Shown here piece by piece: positions 8,272 to 16,253 of a stretch of DNA of 54,384 nucleotides (its first letter is position 1; every line of letters begins with the position of its first letter). This DNA comes from Balneolales bacterium (GTDB lineage: Bacteria; Bacteroidota; Rhodothermia; Balneolales; Cyclonatronaceae). A model generated the notes under the pieces. That model ran no database searches and was not told the DNA's origin. It worked only from the letters and a program-made list of their open reading frames with translations. A program made the position numbers and the translations under genes. The stretch is taken from contig JAIULZ010000008.1 of assembly GCA_022565805.1 (NCBI GenBank), positions 1-54,384 on the forward strand, in the 5' to 3' direction.

Positions 8272-9918
8272 ATGAAAGTGTACCTCGAGGAAGTGCTTCG
8301 CGAAGCACTAATTAGCTTATCTGCAGAGTATCCGTCATTGGCTGGAGCAGAAATCCAAATTGAAAAACCAAGAAGCCCGGAGCATGGAGATGCAGCAACC
8401 AATTTGGCTTTAACCCTTGCGGGAGCTATGAAAATGCCGCCCAGGAAAATTGCGGAAAAAATCGTGGCTGCCCTAAATACAGACGATTCTCTAATATCAA
8501 GTGCTGAGATTGCAGGGCCGGGCTTTATTAATTTCAGGTTCGCACATAAGTGGCTGCAGAACCAACTTCTAACCATCACAAAAGCCAGTGGTGAATACGG
8601 CAAAACTACCGATAATAAAGACAAAAAAGTACTTATCGAGTTTGTGAGCGCAAACCCTACGGGGCCGTTAACCGTCGGGCACGGCCGCAATGCCGTTTTG
8701 GGAGATACCATTGCACGACTGCTTGAGTGGAGCGGCGCTTTGGTAGACAGAGAGTATTATTTCAATAATGCCGGCAGGCAAATGCGTGTACTTGGCGAAA
8801 GTGTTTTGGCCAGATACAGCGAACTTTGTGGTAAAGCCACAGATTTTCCCGATGGCGGCTATGAAGGCGACTACATTAAAGATATTGCATCTCTGCTATT
8901 TGATGAACACCAAAATACACTTTTGAACCGGGAAGATGCGGTTGCAATATGCAAAGGTGCAGCTGAAGCTCAGATTTTTGAAGATATCCAGAATACGCTA
9001 AAGCGCATGAATATTCGGATGGATGCTTTCTTTAACGAGTATTCTCTTTACGAGAGCGGGGCTATTGAAAGCGTGGTAGAACGGTTGCGAGACAAGAACC
9101 TTGCCTACGATGCCGACGGCGCAGTATGGTTTAAGACTACGGAATTCGGAAAAGAAAAAGACACCGTCTTAATTAAAAGTAGTGGCGAACCAACTTATCG
9201 CCTGCCCGATATTGCTTATCACATCCATAAACTTGATCGCGGTTACGATATCGCTATAGATATTTTTGGCGCCGACCATATCGCCACTTACCCGGATGTG
9301 GTCTCTGCCGTAAATGCTTTAGGGTATGATGGCTCCAAAATTGACGTTCAGGTCTATCAGTTTGTGACCATTGTGAAGGATGGGAAGCCATTTAAAATGA
9401 GTACACGTAAAGCAAACTTCGTTACTCTGGATGAACTAATGGACGAAGTTGGTCCCGATGTTACCCGTTTCTTCTTTTTAATGCGTTCTCCCGGTACTCA
9501 TCTTGAGTTTGACATTGCCGAAGCCAAAGAGGCTGGAGAAAAAAACCCCGTCTTTTATTTACAATACGCGCACGCCCGAATTTGCAGTATTCTTAGAAAG
9601 GCAGATGAAACGATTAACAGTGGAGATGCAGACGCAGACCCTTCACTACTTAATCACGATTCGGAGATCAACCTGATCAAACATTTACTCGAGTTTCCTG
9701 ATGCCGTTTCGGTATCTGCGCGCCACCGGGAGCCCCATCGCCTCATCACCTATTTAAACGAAGCAGCCGCTCACTTCCATAAATTTTACCACGATTGCAG
9801 AATCTTAGGTGAAGAAGAGAAACTAGCAAGCGCAAGAGTGCTACTGCTACATGCGACTGCGAACGTACTTCATAACGGACTTACTATTCTCGGAATTGAA
9901 GCACCGGATCAAATGTAA
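8272..9918 (+). CDS. argS: Arginyl-tRNA synthetase
   Basis: The 548-residue class I aminoacyl-tRNA synthetase charges tRNA-Arg with arginine. It has the N-terminal ArgRS-specific domain, then the ATP-binding signature SANPTGPLTVGHGRN (HIGH equivalent VGHG). A KMSTRKANFVTL segment is the KMSKS equivalent. The C-terminal DALR anticodon-binding domain begins near NPVFYLQYAHARI. ATG at 8272 is chosen: the frame extends upstream to a TTG at 8227, but that adds a hydrophobic tail alien to the family. The gene is monocistronic, converges with the methyltransferase gene and is followed by three consecutive hairpins. Confidence 0.96.
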   Translation: MKVYLEEVLREALISLSAEYPSLAGAEIQIEKPRSPEHGDAATNLALTLAGAMKMPPRKIAEKIVAALNTDDSLISSAEIAGPGFINFRFAHKWLQNQLLTITKASGEYGKTTDNKDKKVLIEFVSANPTGPLTVGHGRNAVLGDTIARLLEWSGALVDREYYFNNAGRQMRVLGESVLARYSELCGKATDFPDGGYEGDYIKDIASLLFDEHQNTLLNREDAVAICKGAAEAQIFEDIQNTLKRMNIRMDAFFNEYSLYESGAIESVVERLRDKNLAYDADGAVWFKTTEFGKEKDTVLIKSSGEPTYRLPDIAYHIHKLDRGYDIAIDIFGADHIATYPDVVSAVNALGYDGSKIDVQVYQFVTIVKDGKPFKMSTRKANFVTLDELMDEVGPDVTRFFFLMRSPGTHLEFDIAEAKEAGEKNPVFYLQYAHARICSILRKADETINSGDADADPSLLNHDSEINLIKHLLEFPDAVSVSARHREPHRLITYLNEAAAHFHKFYHDCRILGEEEKLASARVLLLHATANVLHNGLTILGIEAPDQM

Positions 9919-9927
9919 TTGACTACG

Positions 9928-10070
9928 CCTGATTTGCGAATCTAAAATAAAGTTTCGCAAATCAGGTACTTCAAATGCCGATTCGAATTGCTACAAATGT
10001 GAATAATCTTTAATACTGCTTACGGTATTAAAGATATAGGAAATCTTTTGCACCTCCCTACCGGTGCAAG
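9928..10070. terminator. Three successive hairpins between convergent argS and methyltransferase genes
   Basis: Three separate stems occur in 143 bases. The first is a perfect 13-bp stem CCTGATTTGCGAA (9928-9940)/TTCGCAAATCAGG (9954-9966). The second is an 11-bp stem ATCTTTAATAC (10006-10016)/GTATTAAAGAT (10025-10035). The third is a 7-8 bp stem TTGCACC (10048-10054)/GGTGCAA (10063-10069). The convergent gene order suggests bidirectional termination or protection of 3' ends. T-runs are weak, so at least some may be RNA-stability structures. Confidence 0.6.
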
Positions 10071-10107
10071 ATACCTCACGAAATTTCTTATTAAATAACT
10101 CTGATCG

Positions 10108-10926
10108 CTACTTTTCGACCTGAAGAAGCGAAAACATTACAATTCCTACGCTATGTTTTCTTTGAATTAGAAAATCTGCCTTTGAAAAAAGTTTGCGTGA
10201 TTCATCCTCAGTCCAAAAATGAATCCCACCCGTTTCAGAAGTTTTTTGGGCGACCTTTCCTATGAAATGATCCGAACGAAGAAGATGCATCATAAACACC
10301 TTTCCTCCCGGTTTTAAAACCCTTCTCATCTCATAAAGAGCTTTTTCCGGGTTTGCGAACTCGTTTAAACTCCCGCCACAAACCACTTTGTCTACAGTAT
10401 TCGCATAGAATGGCAGGTTTTCGGCATCTGCCTGCAGTAAATAAACCGATACGCCATCTTTCGCTGCCTTCTCTCTTGCCTCTCTTAGCATGGGTAAAGA
10501 AAAGTCTAAAGCAATCGGAGTAATCTGAGGCTCTTTTCGGGACATGGCTCTGGCGTAAAGCGCTGTTGAACAGCCAATATCAGCTATAATTTCCCCGGGG
10601 CGTGGATCGATCCAGCTTAACAATAGCCGCTCTTCATCTTCTATACTAAAGTTCTCTCCCGATAGAATACCGATAGACCTTTTCCGCCAGATATCTTCAT
10701 AAGCAGAAGCCGTTGCGGGGATAAAATTGGTTCGCTGCGCCAATGTAATACCAGCCGGAGATTTAGGCATATAGCAAATAATATTATCACGGATCAGAAC
10801 TTCTGTTCCGGCCGCGGAGGTCAGGTTTCCATTATAGGGGTTTGCAAGCTGCCCTACTTCCGGCAATACCCGCAGGCTGTCGCGTTCATCACCTGTAGTT
10901 TTAAGATCTATCTCTTTTAAAGCCAT
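10108..10926 (-). CDS. Class I SAM-dependent methyltransferase
   Basis: The 272-residue protein has a Rossmann-type methyltransferase core in its second half. Motif I is IADIGCSTALYARAM (about residues 114-128). An acidic residue follows in ALDFS, then LQADAENLPF (motif II/adenine site), and VLKPGGKVFMMHL (motif III). This is the UbiE/Methyltransf_11 pattern. The first 90 residues have no recognisable domain but include a cysteine-poor segment and a probable substrate region. The substrate is unknown; small molecules, quinones or lipids are possible. It is a lone gene converging with argS. Confidence 0.85.
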   Translation of the reverse strand: MALKEIDLKTTGDERDSLRVLPEVGQLANPYNGNLTSAAGTEVLIRDNIICYMPKSPAGITLAQRTNFIPATASAYEDIWRKRSIGILSGENFSIEDEERLLLSWIDPRPGEIIADIGCSTALYARAMSRKEPQITPIALDFSLPMLREAREKAAKDGVSVYLLQADAENLPFYANTVDKVVCGGSLNEFANPEKALYEMRRVLKPGGKVFMMHLLRSDHFIGKVAQKTSETGGIHFWTEDESRKLFSKADFLIQRKHSVGIVMFSLLQVEK

Positions 10927-11378
10927 TTACATTTAATAGTTGGTTAATTAAGCGAGTATCTACTAAGGTAGGGTTTCCCTGTAAACCGGAAAACAATTAT
11001 CATATGAATCATTTCATGCTACATATTTGCTTGCAATGCTTTTAACTGCCAGTTTAAACAATGAATTCATTTTCCGAAACTCTGAAGAACTGAGATATAA
11101 ATGATTATCTTACGCACTCTGTTCGAATTAGATACCAGAAATCTTTTCGTTTCTGTAATTTTTGTATAACACGAACCATATTCACTAATGCAATGGTATA
11201 GTTTGAGCTGCAATCTAAGCCTGCTTTTGATTATCTGAATCCTGTTTATTGAAAAATCAAGGCCGGTACAAAGCTACGAAAAACCACCTTTACAAGAATA
11301 AGGTTTGCAATACTTATTGGCCCGGAACTACCGCAAACTATATTTTATTTTGTTTATTTTTTTGAAATTTCTCCAACA
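10927..11378. other. Divergent intergenic region upstream of methyltransferase and pcm
   Basis: This 452-base AT-rich gap separates two divergently transcribed methyltransferase genes. No clear promoter boxes, repeats or open frames are recognised. It presumably holds both promoters. Confidence 0.35.
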
Positions 11379-12047
11379 GTGATTCATAATTATAACGAAC
11401 CCAAGTACAAGAACCGAAGAAAAAATCTCTTGCGAACCCTTACAGAAAAAGGTATTCGTGATACAAAGGTTTTAGCTGCAATCGAAGCTGTACCCCGGCA
11501 TTTATTTATAGATTCTGCATTTGCAGACAGTGCTTATGAAGATTGTGCGCTTCCAATCGGGTTTGGCCAAACTATTTCACAGCCGTACACCGTAGCACGG
11601 CAAACCGAGCTGCTTGCTCCGCAGCCTGGTGAGCGAATTTTAGAAATCGGAACTGGTTCGGGTTATCAAACTGCTATTTTATGCCAGTTAGATGCCTTTG
11701 TATACTCAATAGAACGATTCCCGCAACTGTACCAGGTTTCCGGGAAAAGACTTAGAACGATGGGTTATCGCAAGCTGATGCTTAAAAGCGGCGATGGCAC
11801 ACTTGGCTGGGCGGCATATGCTCCTTTCAACGGAATAATTGTAACTGCAGGTGCTCCCGTTGTGCCCGAAACTTTAAAACAACAGCTTGCAGATGGGGGC
11901 AGACTCATTATTCCTGTGGGTAACAATACTACTCAAACCATGCTGAGAATTACGCGCATTGGCGACGATTTTTCAACAGAAGAGTTTTCAAGCTTTACCT
12001 TTGTGCCACTAATCGGCCATGAGGGCTGGAACAACAGCTCAACGTAG
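11379..12047 (+). CDS. pcm: Protein-L-isoaspartate O-methyltransferase
   Basis: The 222-residue enzyme uses SAM to methylate isoaspartyl residues in damaged proteins, starting their repair. Family marks are PRHLFI near residue 41, the substrate loop ALPIGFGQTISQPY (about 59-72), motif I ILEIGTGSGYQTAIL (about 90-104), and the segment around IIVTAGAPVVPETL. A GTG at 11379 is the start: no in-frame ATG exists upstream, and the next methionine lies inside the SAM domain. Length is typical. The gene appears monocistronic, with DUF368 starting 247 bases later. Confidence 0.93.
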   Translation: MIHNYNEPKYKNRRKNLLRTLTEKGIRDTKVLAAIEAVPRHLFIDSAFADSAYEDCALPIGFGQTISQPYTVARQTELLAPQPGERILEIGTGSGYQTAILCQLDAFVYSIERFPQLYQVSGKRLRTMGYRKLMLKSGDGTLGWAAYAPFNGIIVTAGAPVVPETLKQQLADGGRLIIPVGNNTTQTMLRITRIGDDFSTEEFSSFTFVPLIGHEGWNNSST

Positions 12048-12094
12048 ATCTGGTTCTAATTATATTTCACACCCAATTCGGCTTTCAGCATTAG

Positions 12095-12106
12095 TAAAGC
12101 GCTTTA
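12095..12106. promoter_or_regulatory. AAAGCGCTTT palindrome (LacI/CcpA-type operator-like)
   Basis: A perfect 12-bp palindrome, TAAAGCGCTTTA, sits between pcm and the DUF368 gene, 188 bases before the latter. It shares the AAGCGCTT core with sites before glpK and before the symporter operon. Palindromes centred on CG with A/T flanks are typical of LacI-family operators. Whether it acts here is inference; it could also be a chance palindrome. Confidence 0.35.
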
Positions 12107-12293
12107 AGAAGGGTTTAAAAAACATTTTTTTGCACTTCTTCTTACTTGGATTGGTAGTAGAGTTTTTTTCTAAGCTTACTATTAGCTTAGCAGAATTATA
12201 AAAGTAAGTTTTTGTACACCTTGCTATAATTTTATATTTACGACTCAACTACCCGAACCGAGGTCATTTCAATTCTTTTTTATTCTACAAATA

Positions 12294-13466
12294 ATGGATT
12301 TTAGTAAAGGCAAACCAGAAAAAGACAAAACTCCGAATTCAGAGTTTTTCAGCCTGTTTGGTAAAGGTTTTATTCTTGGATCTGCAGATGTAATTCCGGG
12401 CGTAAGCGGCGGAACTATGGCGTTAATATTGGGTATCTACAAACGCCTGCTCGACGCCATTCGAAGCGTAGACTCAACTGCTATCAAGCAGCTTTTCAGG
12501 CTCCGCTTATCCTCTTTTTTCGAGTCTGTTCACTGGAAATTTGGTTTAATCCTGTTTGCAGGTATCTTTTCGGCACTTTTATTTTTTACGCGGGTTGTTC
12601 CCTTACCCGTGTTTATGTACACCCATCCCGAGTTAATTTACGGTCTCTTCTTTGGGTTAATTCTGGGATCTGTTTTTTTACTGGTGAAAGACTTGCCAAA
12701 TTTTTCACCAATTGTTTTTATTTCTATCGGGGCGGGAACCCTTGCCGGCTTCTGGGTTGTAACTCTTGTGCCTACAGATACTCCCGACCATCCGCTCTTT
12801 CTTTTTTTTACCGGTAGCCTGTCTATTACCGCACTTGTACTTCCCGGTATATCCGGCTCTTTCATACTGCTGATTCTCCGTAAATACGATACCATACTTG
12901 GCTCTATTGGCCAGCTTGGCACAGCTCAGACCATAGATGCACTGTTTATTTTAGTACCCTTCGGCTTTGGTGTTGTTTTCGGCCTGGCTGCATTTGCAAG
13001 GGTTCTTTCGTGGCTGCTTCGCAAATATTATCTTCCTACATTATGTATTCTTATTGGGTTTATGGCCGGCTCTCTTTACATTTTATGGCCGTTTCAGGAC
13101 CGGGAATTTACCGAATCTTACCGCTCACAAACCGTAGCTGTTAACAGCCCTATAGCATCTTTGGCCGAAAACAGCAGCCCAACCGACAGAGCACCGGATT
13201 ATCTCATCCTGGGCGATATTGTTAATCCGGATGCACCGGAAAGCGAGCAGTTAGTTGAGGTTATTACGGTTAAAAACAAACTGGTTTCCAGTAAACCATT
13301 TCTTCCGGGTTTCAATAGAAATGTATTGAAAAAAGATGACCGCCTTACCGATGGATTAAAATCAGTAATTCAGGGGTTTTCTATGCTAACTGCTGGCCTC
13401 GGTATAATTCTCCTTATCGGATTTCTGTCGCGCAAGAAGTTTATTAAACCCGAAAGTAAAGAATAA
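12294..13466 (+). CDS. DUF368 (PopT-type) polyprenyl-phosphate transporter
   Basis: The 390-residue polytopic inner-membrane protein carries the DUF368 signature GFILGSADVIPGVSGGTMALI (about residues 26-46) and its internal echo ALVLPGISGSFILLIL (about 181-196). This inverted-repeat transporter plan is shared with DedA-like carriers. DUF368 proteins (PopT) have been shown in other bacteria to return undecaprenyl phosphate across the membrane for cell-wall recycling. About eight to nine membrane segments are visible. A hydrophilic stretch of about 80 residues (roughly 270-350) sits between the last two membrane helices; I regard it as an unusual insertion. The gene seems to be alone. ATG at 12294 lies just after an A/T-rich leader. 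Confidence 0.85.
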   Translation: MDFSKGKPEKDKTPNSEFFSLFGKGFILGSADVIPGVSGGTMALILGIYKRLLDAIRSVDSTAIKQLFRLRLSSFFESVHWKFGLILFAGIFSALLFFTRVVPLPVFMYTHPELIYGLFFGLILGSVFLLVKDLPNFSPIVFISIGAGTLAGFWVVTLVPTDTPDHPLFLFFTGSLSITALVLPGISGSFILLILRKYDTILGSIGQLGTAQTIDALFILVPFGFGVVFGLAAFARVLSWLLRKYYLPTLCILIGFMAGSLYILWPFQDREFTESYRSQTVAVNSPIASLAENSSPTDRAPDYLILGDIVNPDAPESEQLVEVITVKNKLVSSKPFLPGFNRNVLKKDDRLTDGLKSVIQGFSMLTAGLGIILLIGFLSRKKFIKPESKE

Positions 13467-13824
13467 ATCTTTTATTTATCATCTGCTAAAACCGTATTTG
13501 GTTTATAGTCAACGGCTTATTTCGTACTTTACAATTCAAAGCTTTTTTTTAGAATTGCTGGAAAAAGAGATTAAAGAAAGCATTTAAACCAGATGATATA
13601 GTCGTACTAAATGGCAAAGCATAATACGGGCAAGTGAAGCGTTTAGTAAAGCCTTCTACTTAAGGTTGATACACTCCCCGCTTATACGACTGTTGGAACC
13701 TTTAACGTGCTTTGCGGATAGTTCAAAGAAACAAAAGACATTTTCATATATAACAAATACTTTCAGTTAAACGATGCTTATAAGAAGCAGCGTTTTCCCA
13801 CAAATCATATCAGGCACTCTTACT
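13467..13824. other. Intergenic region between DUF368 and usp, with a degraded element copy
   Basis: This 358-base gap contains a probable degraded copy of the dispersed element (annotated at 13510-13657). The remaining 170 bases carry no recognisable gene or hairpin terminator. Confidence 0.35.
13510..13657 (+). repeat. Dispersed intergenic element, copy H (degraded)
   Basis: The right part aligns with the family: GGGCAAGTGAAGCG followed by GTTTAGTAAAGCCTTCT ending at 13657, against GGGCAAAAGAGTG and GGTTTTGCAAAGCCTTCT in intact copies. The left boundary (near CAACGGCTTATTTCG) is uncertain. It is much more diverged than copies A-D. Confidence 0.4.
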
Positions 13825-14814
13825 ATGCTGAAGCTAAATAAAATACTAGTCCCAACTGACTTCTCCGACGGATCCAAAGATGCGTATAAATATGCACGCG
13901 CACTCGCAACCAAGTTTGGTGGAAAAGTAGATCTTTTGCACGTTATTCCGATGCTCAAGTACCTGAATGAAAGCATTAAAAAACTTGGATTACCTCTCGA
14001 TATGGATAAAGACATTTATCCAAAAATACTTTCTGATGCACAAAAACGCGCTTCAGCAGAATTAGATATCAATATCCCATCAGAAATACGTGGCGAGGTA
14101 TTCGTTAAAATCGACCGTAAGCCACACGAAAAAATCGTCTCATTTGCCGAAAAGCGCAGTTACGAAATGATTGTAATGGGTGCACGTGGCTCTCATAAAA
14201 ATAGTTTTTTGAAGGGTTCAACGGCCGAAAAAGTAATTCGGGAATCGAAAGTACCGGTTTTAACCGTTAACGGAGACCTGCCTCCAGGCGGCGTTAACAG
14301 AGTACTTATACCAACCGATTTTTCCAGTCTTTCGGTTGGGGCACTCGCCTACGCAGCCAGTATGGCCAACAGTTTTGGAACCACTATAACCATGCTTCAT
14401 GTAATGGAGCTTTACGGCAGCCCCCTTGAAAACCTGCCAAAAGGTAAAGGAGAGCCAGGTCGCGGAGATCTTGAGTCACTAACAACCAAGGTACTCGATA
14501 AAATCAAGAAATTTTTGGATGAAAATAATCTTGGGGACGAGAAATGGCTTTTAAGTGAAGAAGACGGCATTTACTGGCTAAAGCCCAAAGACACTAATGA
14601 CCGCGGCATTCGTTTTAACGTAGTCATTTTAAGAGGAATATCTGCCCATTATGAAATAACCGAATTCGCCAACACAGAATCAGACATTGTGGTGATGGCA
14701 ACCCACGGTAGAAGCGGACTATCGCATCTGTTCCTGGGCTCAACCACAGAAAAAGTAATGATGAGCGCCGAAGTACCGGTTTTGACGATTCGCCCGGAAA
14801 AAGCAAAAAAGTAG
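13825..14814 (+). CDS. Tandem universal stress protein (two UspA domains)
   Basis: The 329-residue cytoplasmic protein has two UspA domains, at about 1-148 and 155-329. Each ends with an ATP-binding type G-x2-G-x(8-9)-G-S/T loop: MGARGSHKNSFLKGSTAEKV in the first and ATHGRSGLSHLFLGSTTEKV in the second. Both are followed by the VPVLT strand. Such proteins bind ATP and help cells survive stress or starvation. ATG at 13825 (MLKLNKILVPTDFS) is preferred over the ATG at 13774, because the family always begins at the KILVPTDFS strand. No operon partner is adjacent. Confidence 0.92.
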   Translation: MLKLNKILVPTDFSDGSKDAYKYARALATKFGGKVDLLHVIPMLKYLNESIKKLGLPLDMDKDIYPKILSDAQKRASAELDINIPSEIRGEVFVKIDRKPHEKIVSFAEKRSYEMIVMGARGSHKNSFLKGSTAEKVIRESKVPVLTVNGDLPPGGVNRVLIPTDFSSLSVGALAYAASMANSFGTTITMLHVMELYGSPLENLPKGKGEPGRGDLESLTTKVLDKIKKFLDENNLGDEKWLLSEEDGIYWLKPKDTNDRGIRFNVVILRGISAHYEITEFANTESDIVVMATHGRSGLSHLFLGSTTEKVMMSAEVPVLTIRPEKAKK

Positions 14815-14946
14815 ATGAGGCGTTTTGAGTTTGGGCGGTGCAGTTGAGTGAATTGAAAAAGTATTAGTGAACTGCTACTCAAAAACGGATTTTAAAAAAA
14901 GACAGCATCAACAAGCCGAGAACATAGCCCGGGGTGAAGAATTGAA

Positions 14947-15182
14947 ATGCAGAAAATCCCGGGTTACCATTTTTCTCTGAGCGAAAATTGTTATCAGGGG
15001 TTGATTTTTGATTTCATCAAAGAATAAGCCCCGAAATGGAATATCCAAAAAGATTTCTGGCTACGCTCAGGCGCGGAATTCAATGTAGGTTTGAGATATC
15101 AAGACAGAAACGGAAAAGCAAAACCGTATCAAGTTAAACTATTGCTGACAGTAATAAATGAATACAACCTATGGGCAATATA
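14947..15182 (+). pseudogene. Possible decayed reading frame with one in-frame stop
   Basis: From ATG at 14947 one frame runs to a stop at 15182, interrupted only by TAA at 15025-15027. The second part reads as ordinary protein (for example FWLRSGAEFNVGLRYQDRNG), reminiscent of barrel or secreted proteins. A second frame follows immediately (ATG 15171 to stop 15308, 45 residues). No family is recognised. This is either a gene remnant with frameshifts or chance. Confidence 0.2.
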
Positions 15183-15876
15183 AATGTGAGAAGGCTTATC
15201 TTTGGCGAATACTGCAAACACTCTTCGGAATTTAAGAATAAAGTAAAGTCGGCCAATGAAAATGTTACCATTCAAAACTGGTCTCATTCTTTTGATTTTG
15301 ACCAGTGAATGACGTTTTTATTCTGCTTCAGATTGGTATTTTGCGATCTTACATTTGAGATGTGATGCGAGTATGGGGAGTGTAAGTCTGTATAAAAACG
15401 CTATGAAAGATCTATTCATTTGACCTATCTGTAAATTCCCTTTTAGCCAACTTATTATACATTTTATCTATAAATGTATGAGTCTTCTACGAAATGCCCA
15501 TTGATTGTTTTCCGGAAACAACTGATGCCAGATTTTTCACTAACAACGTTTATAGCTTGATTTAGATATAGCGGATATATCCATCACCAGTCTAACAGAG
15601 AAACCAGTAATGCAATTACTTTAATTTGTTATCCCGGGAAAAAGAACATCCAGCCACTTTCGGCGCGAAACGGCTTTACAATTAAAGTAAAGCTTATATA
15701 GATTCCACGCTTATGAACATTTATATCCACCATTTTTTCGCAAAGCCCCAAGAGGTTTCAAATTACGAACTACCAATTCGTGGCGGACTGAACGGTGATG
15801 GGAAGGACAAGATGGAGGCGTGGGAGATGGCGAGGTCGAGATACTGTGCGTCTTGTTAATTAGCTGGATAAATATA

Positions 15877-15904
15877 GACCGAAGACGGAGGGACGAGGGG
15901 CAGA
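15877..15904 (+). repeat. Degenerate purine-rich heptad tract
   Basis: Four consecutive seven-base units, GACCGAA, GACGGAG, GGACGAG and GGGCAGA, lie in the middle of the 1.4-kb gap. Similar heptads occur at 54235-54276, and a related complementary-strand sequence (AGACCGATGACCGGAGG) lies at 49711-49727. No function is evident. Confidence 0.4.
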
Positions 15905-15930
15905 GGCGTGGCGCAGAAATTAATTGGGCA

Positions 15931-15963
15931 TCTAAAATGCCTGTATTACGTTTAGAAGCCTGA
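15931..15963 (+). repeat. 33-base dispersed repeat, copy 1
   Basis: The block from TCTAAAATGCC to TTTAGAAGCCTGA matches 54351-54383 at 27 of 33 positions by direct comparison. Its ends (TCTAAA and TTTAGA) are inverted, so it can fold into a hairpin. Both copies lie in gene-free DNA downstream of a purine-rich heptad tract. Confidence 0.5.
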
Positions 15964-16253
15964 ACCCAATAATGCCCTTAGCCACAACCTGTATTGCAAC
16001 CCCAGATTGTGGACTCCGCGAAGCAGTCCGGATTCCGGGTATAAAAACAAAACAGAAATAAGCGCGAGCCGGGATTTTTTTAGAAATCTGGGAGTCTGCC
16101 GAGGGCTACCATCTAAAAACATCAGAATAATAATCTCATATGCTCAGAAAGCCCACAAGCAAATTATAGACTGCCCAAATTTCGGATCAAAAATACATTT
16201 TGCGATCCTGAAATTTGAATGGCAAAAGTGGAGTTAAAAGCCTTAAACCCGAT

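Larger units (their letters stand above)
14815..16253. other. 1.4-kb gap with repeats and possible gene remnant
   Basis: No intact gene is recognised. The gap contains a possible decayed reading frame (14947-15308), a purine-rich heptad tract (15877-15904), and a 33-base block at 15931-15963 that recurs at the right end of the window. A CCCGGGGTG segment near 14930 resembles the GC-rich palindromic element at 49579. A 76-codon frame at 16007-16237 has no family features. Confidence 0.45.

Noticed and set aside
12019-12248. Small frames on both strands between pcm and DUF368
   Set aside because: They overlap each other and pcm, and show no protein-like signature.
16007-16237. 76-codon frame before mltF
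   Set aside because: No recognised family, no leader signals, and it sits in repeat-bearing non-coding DNA.
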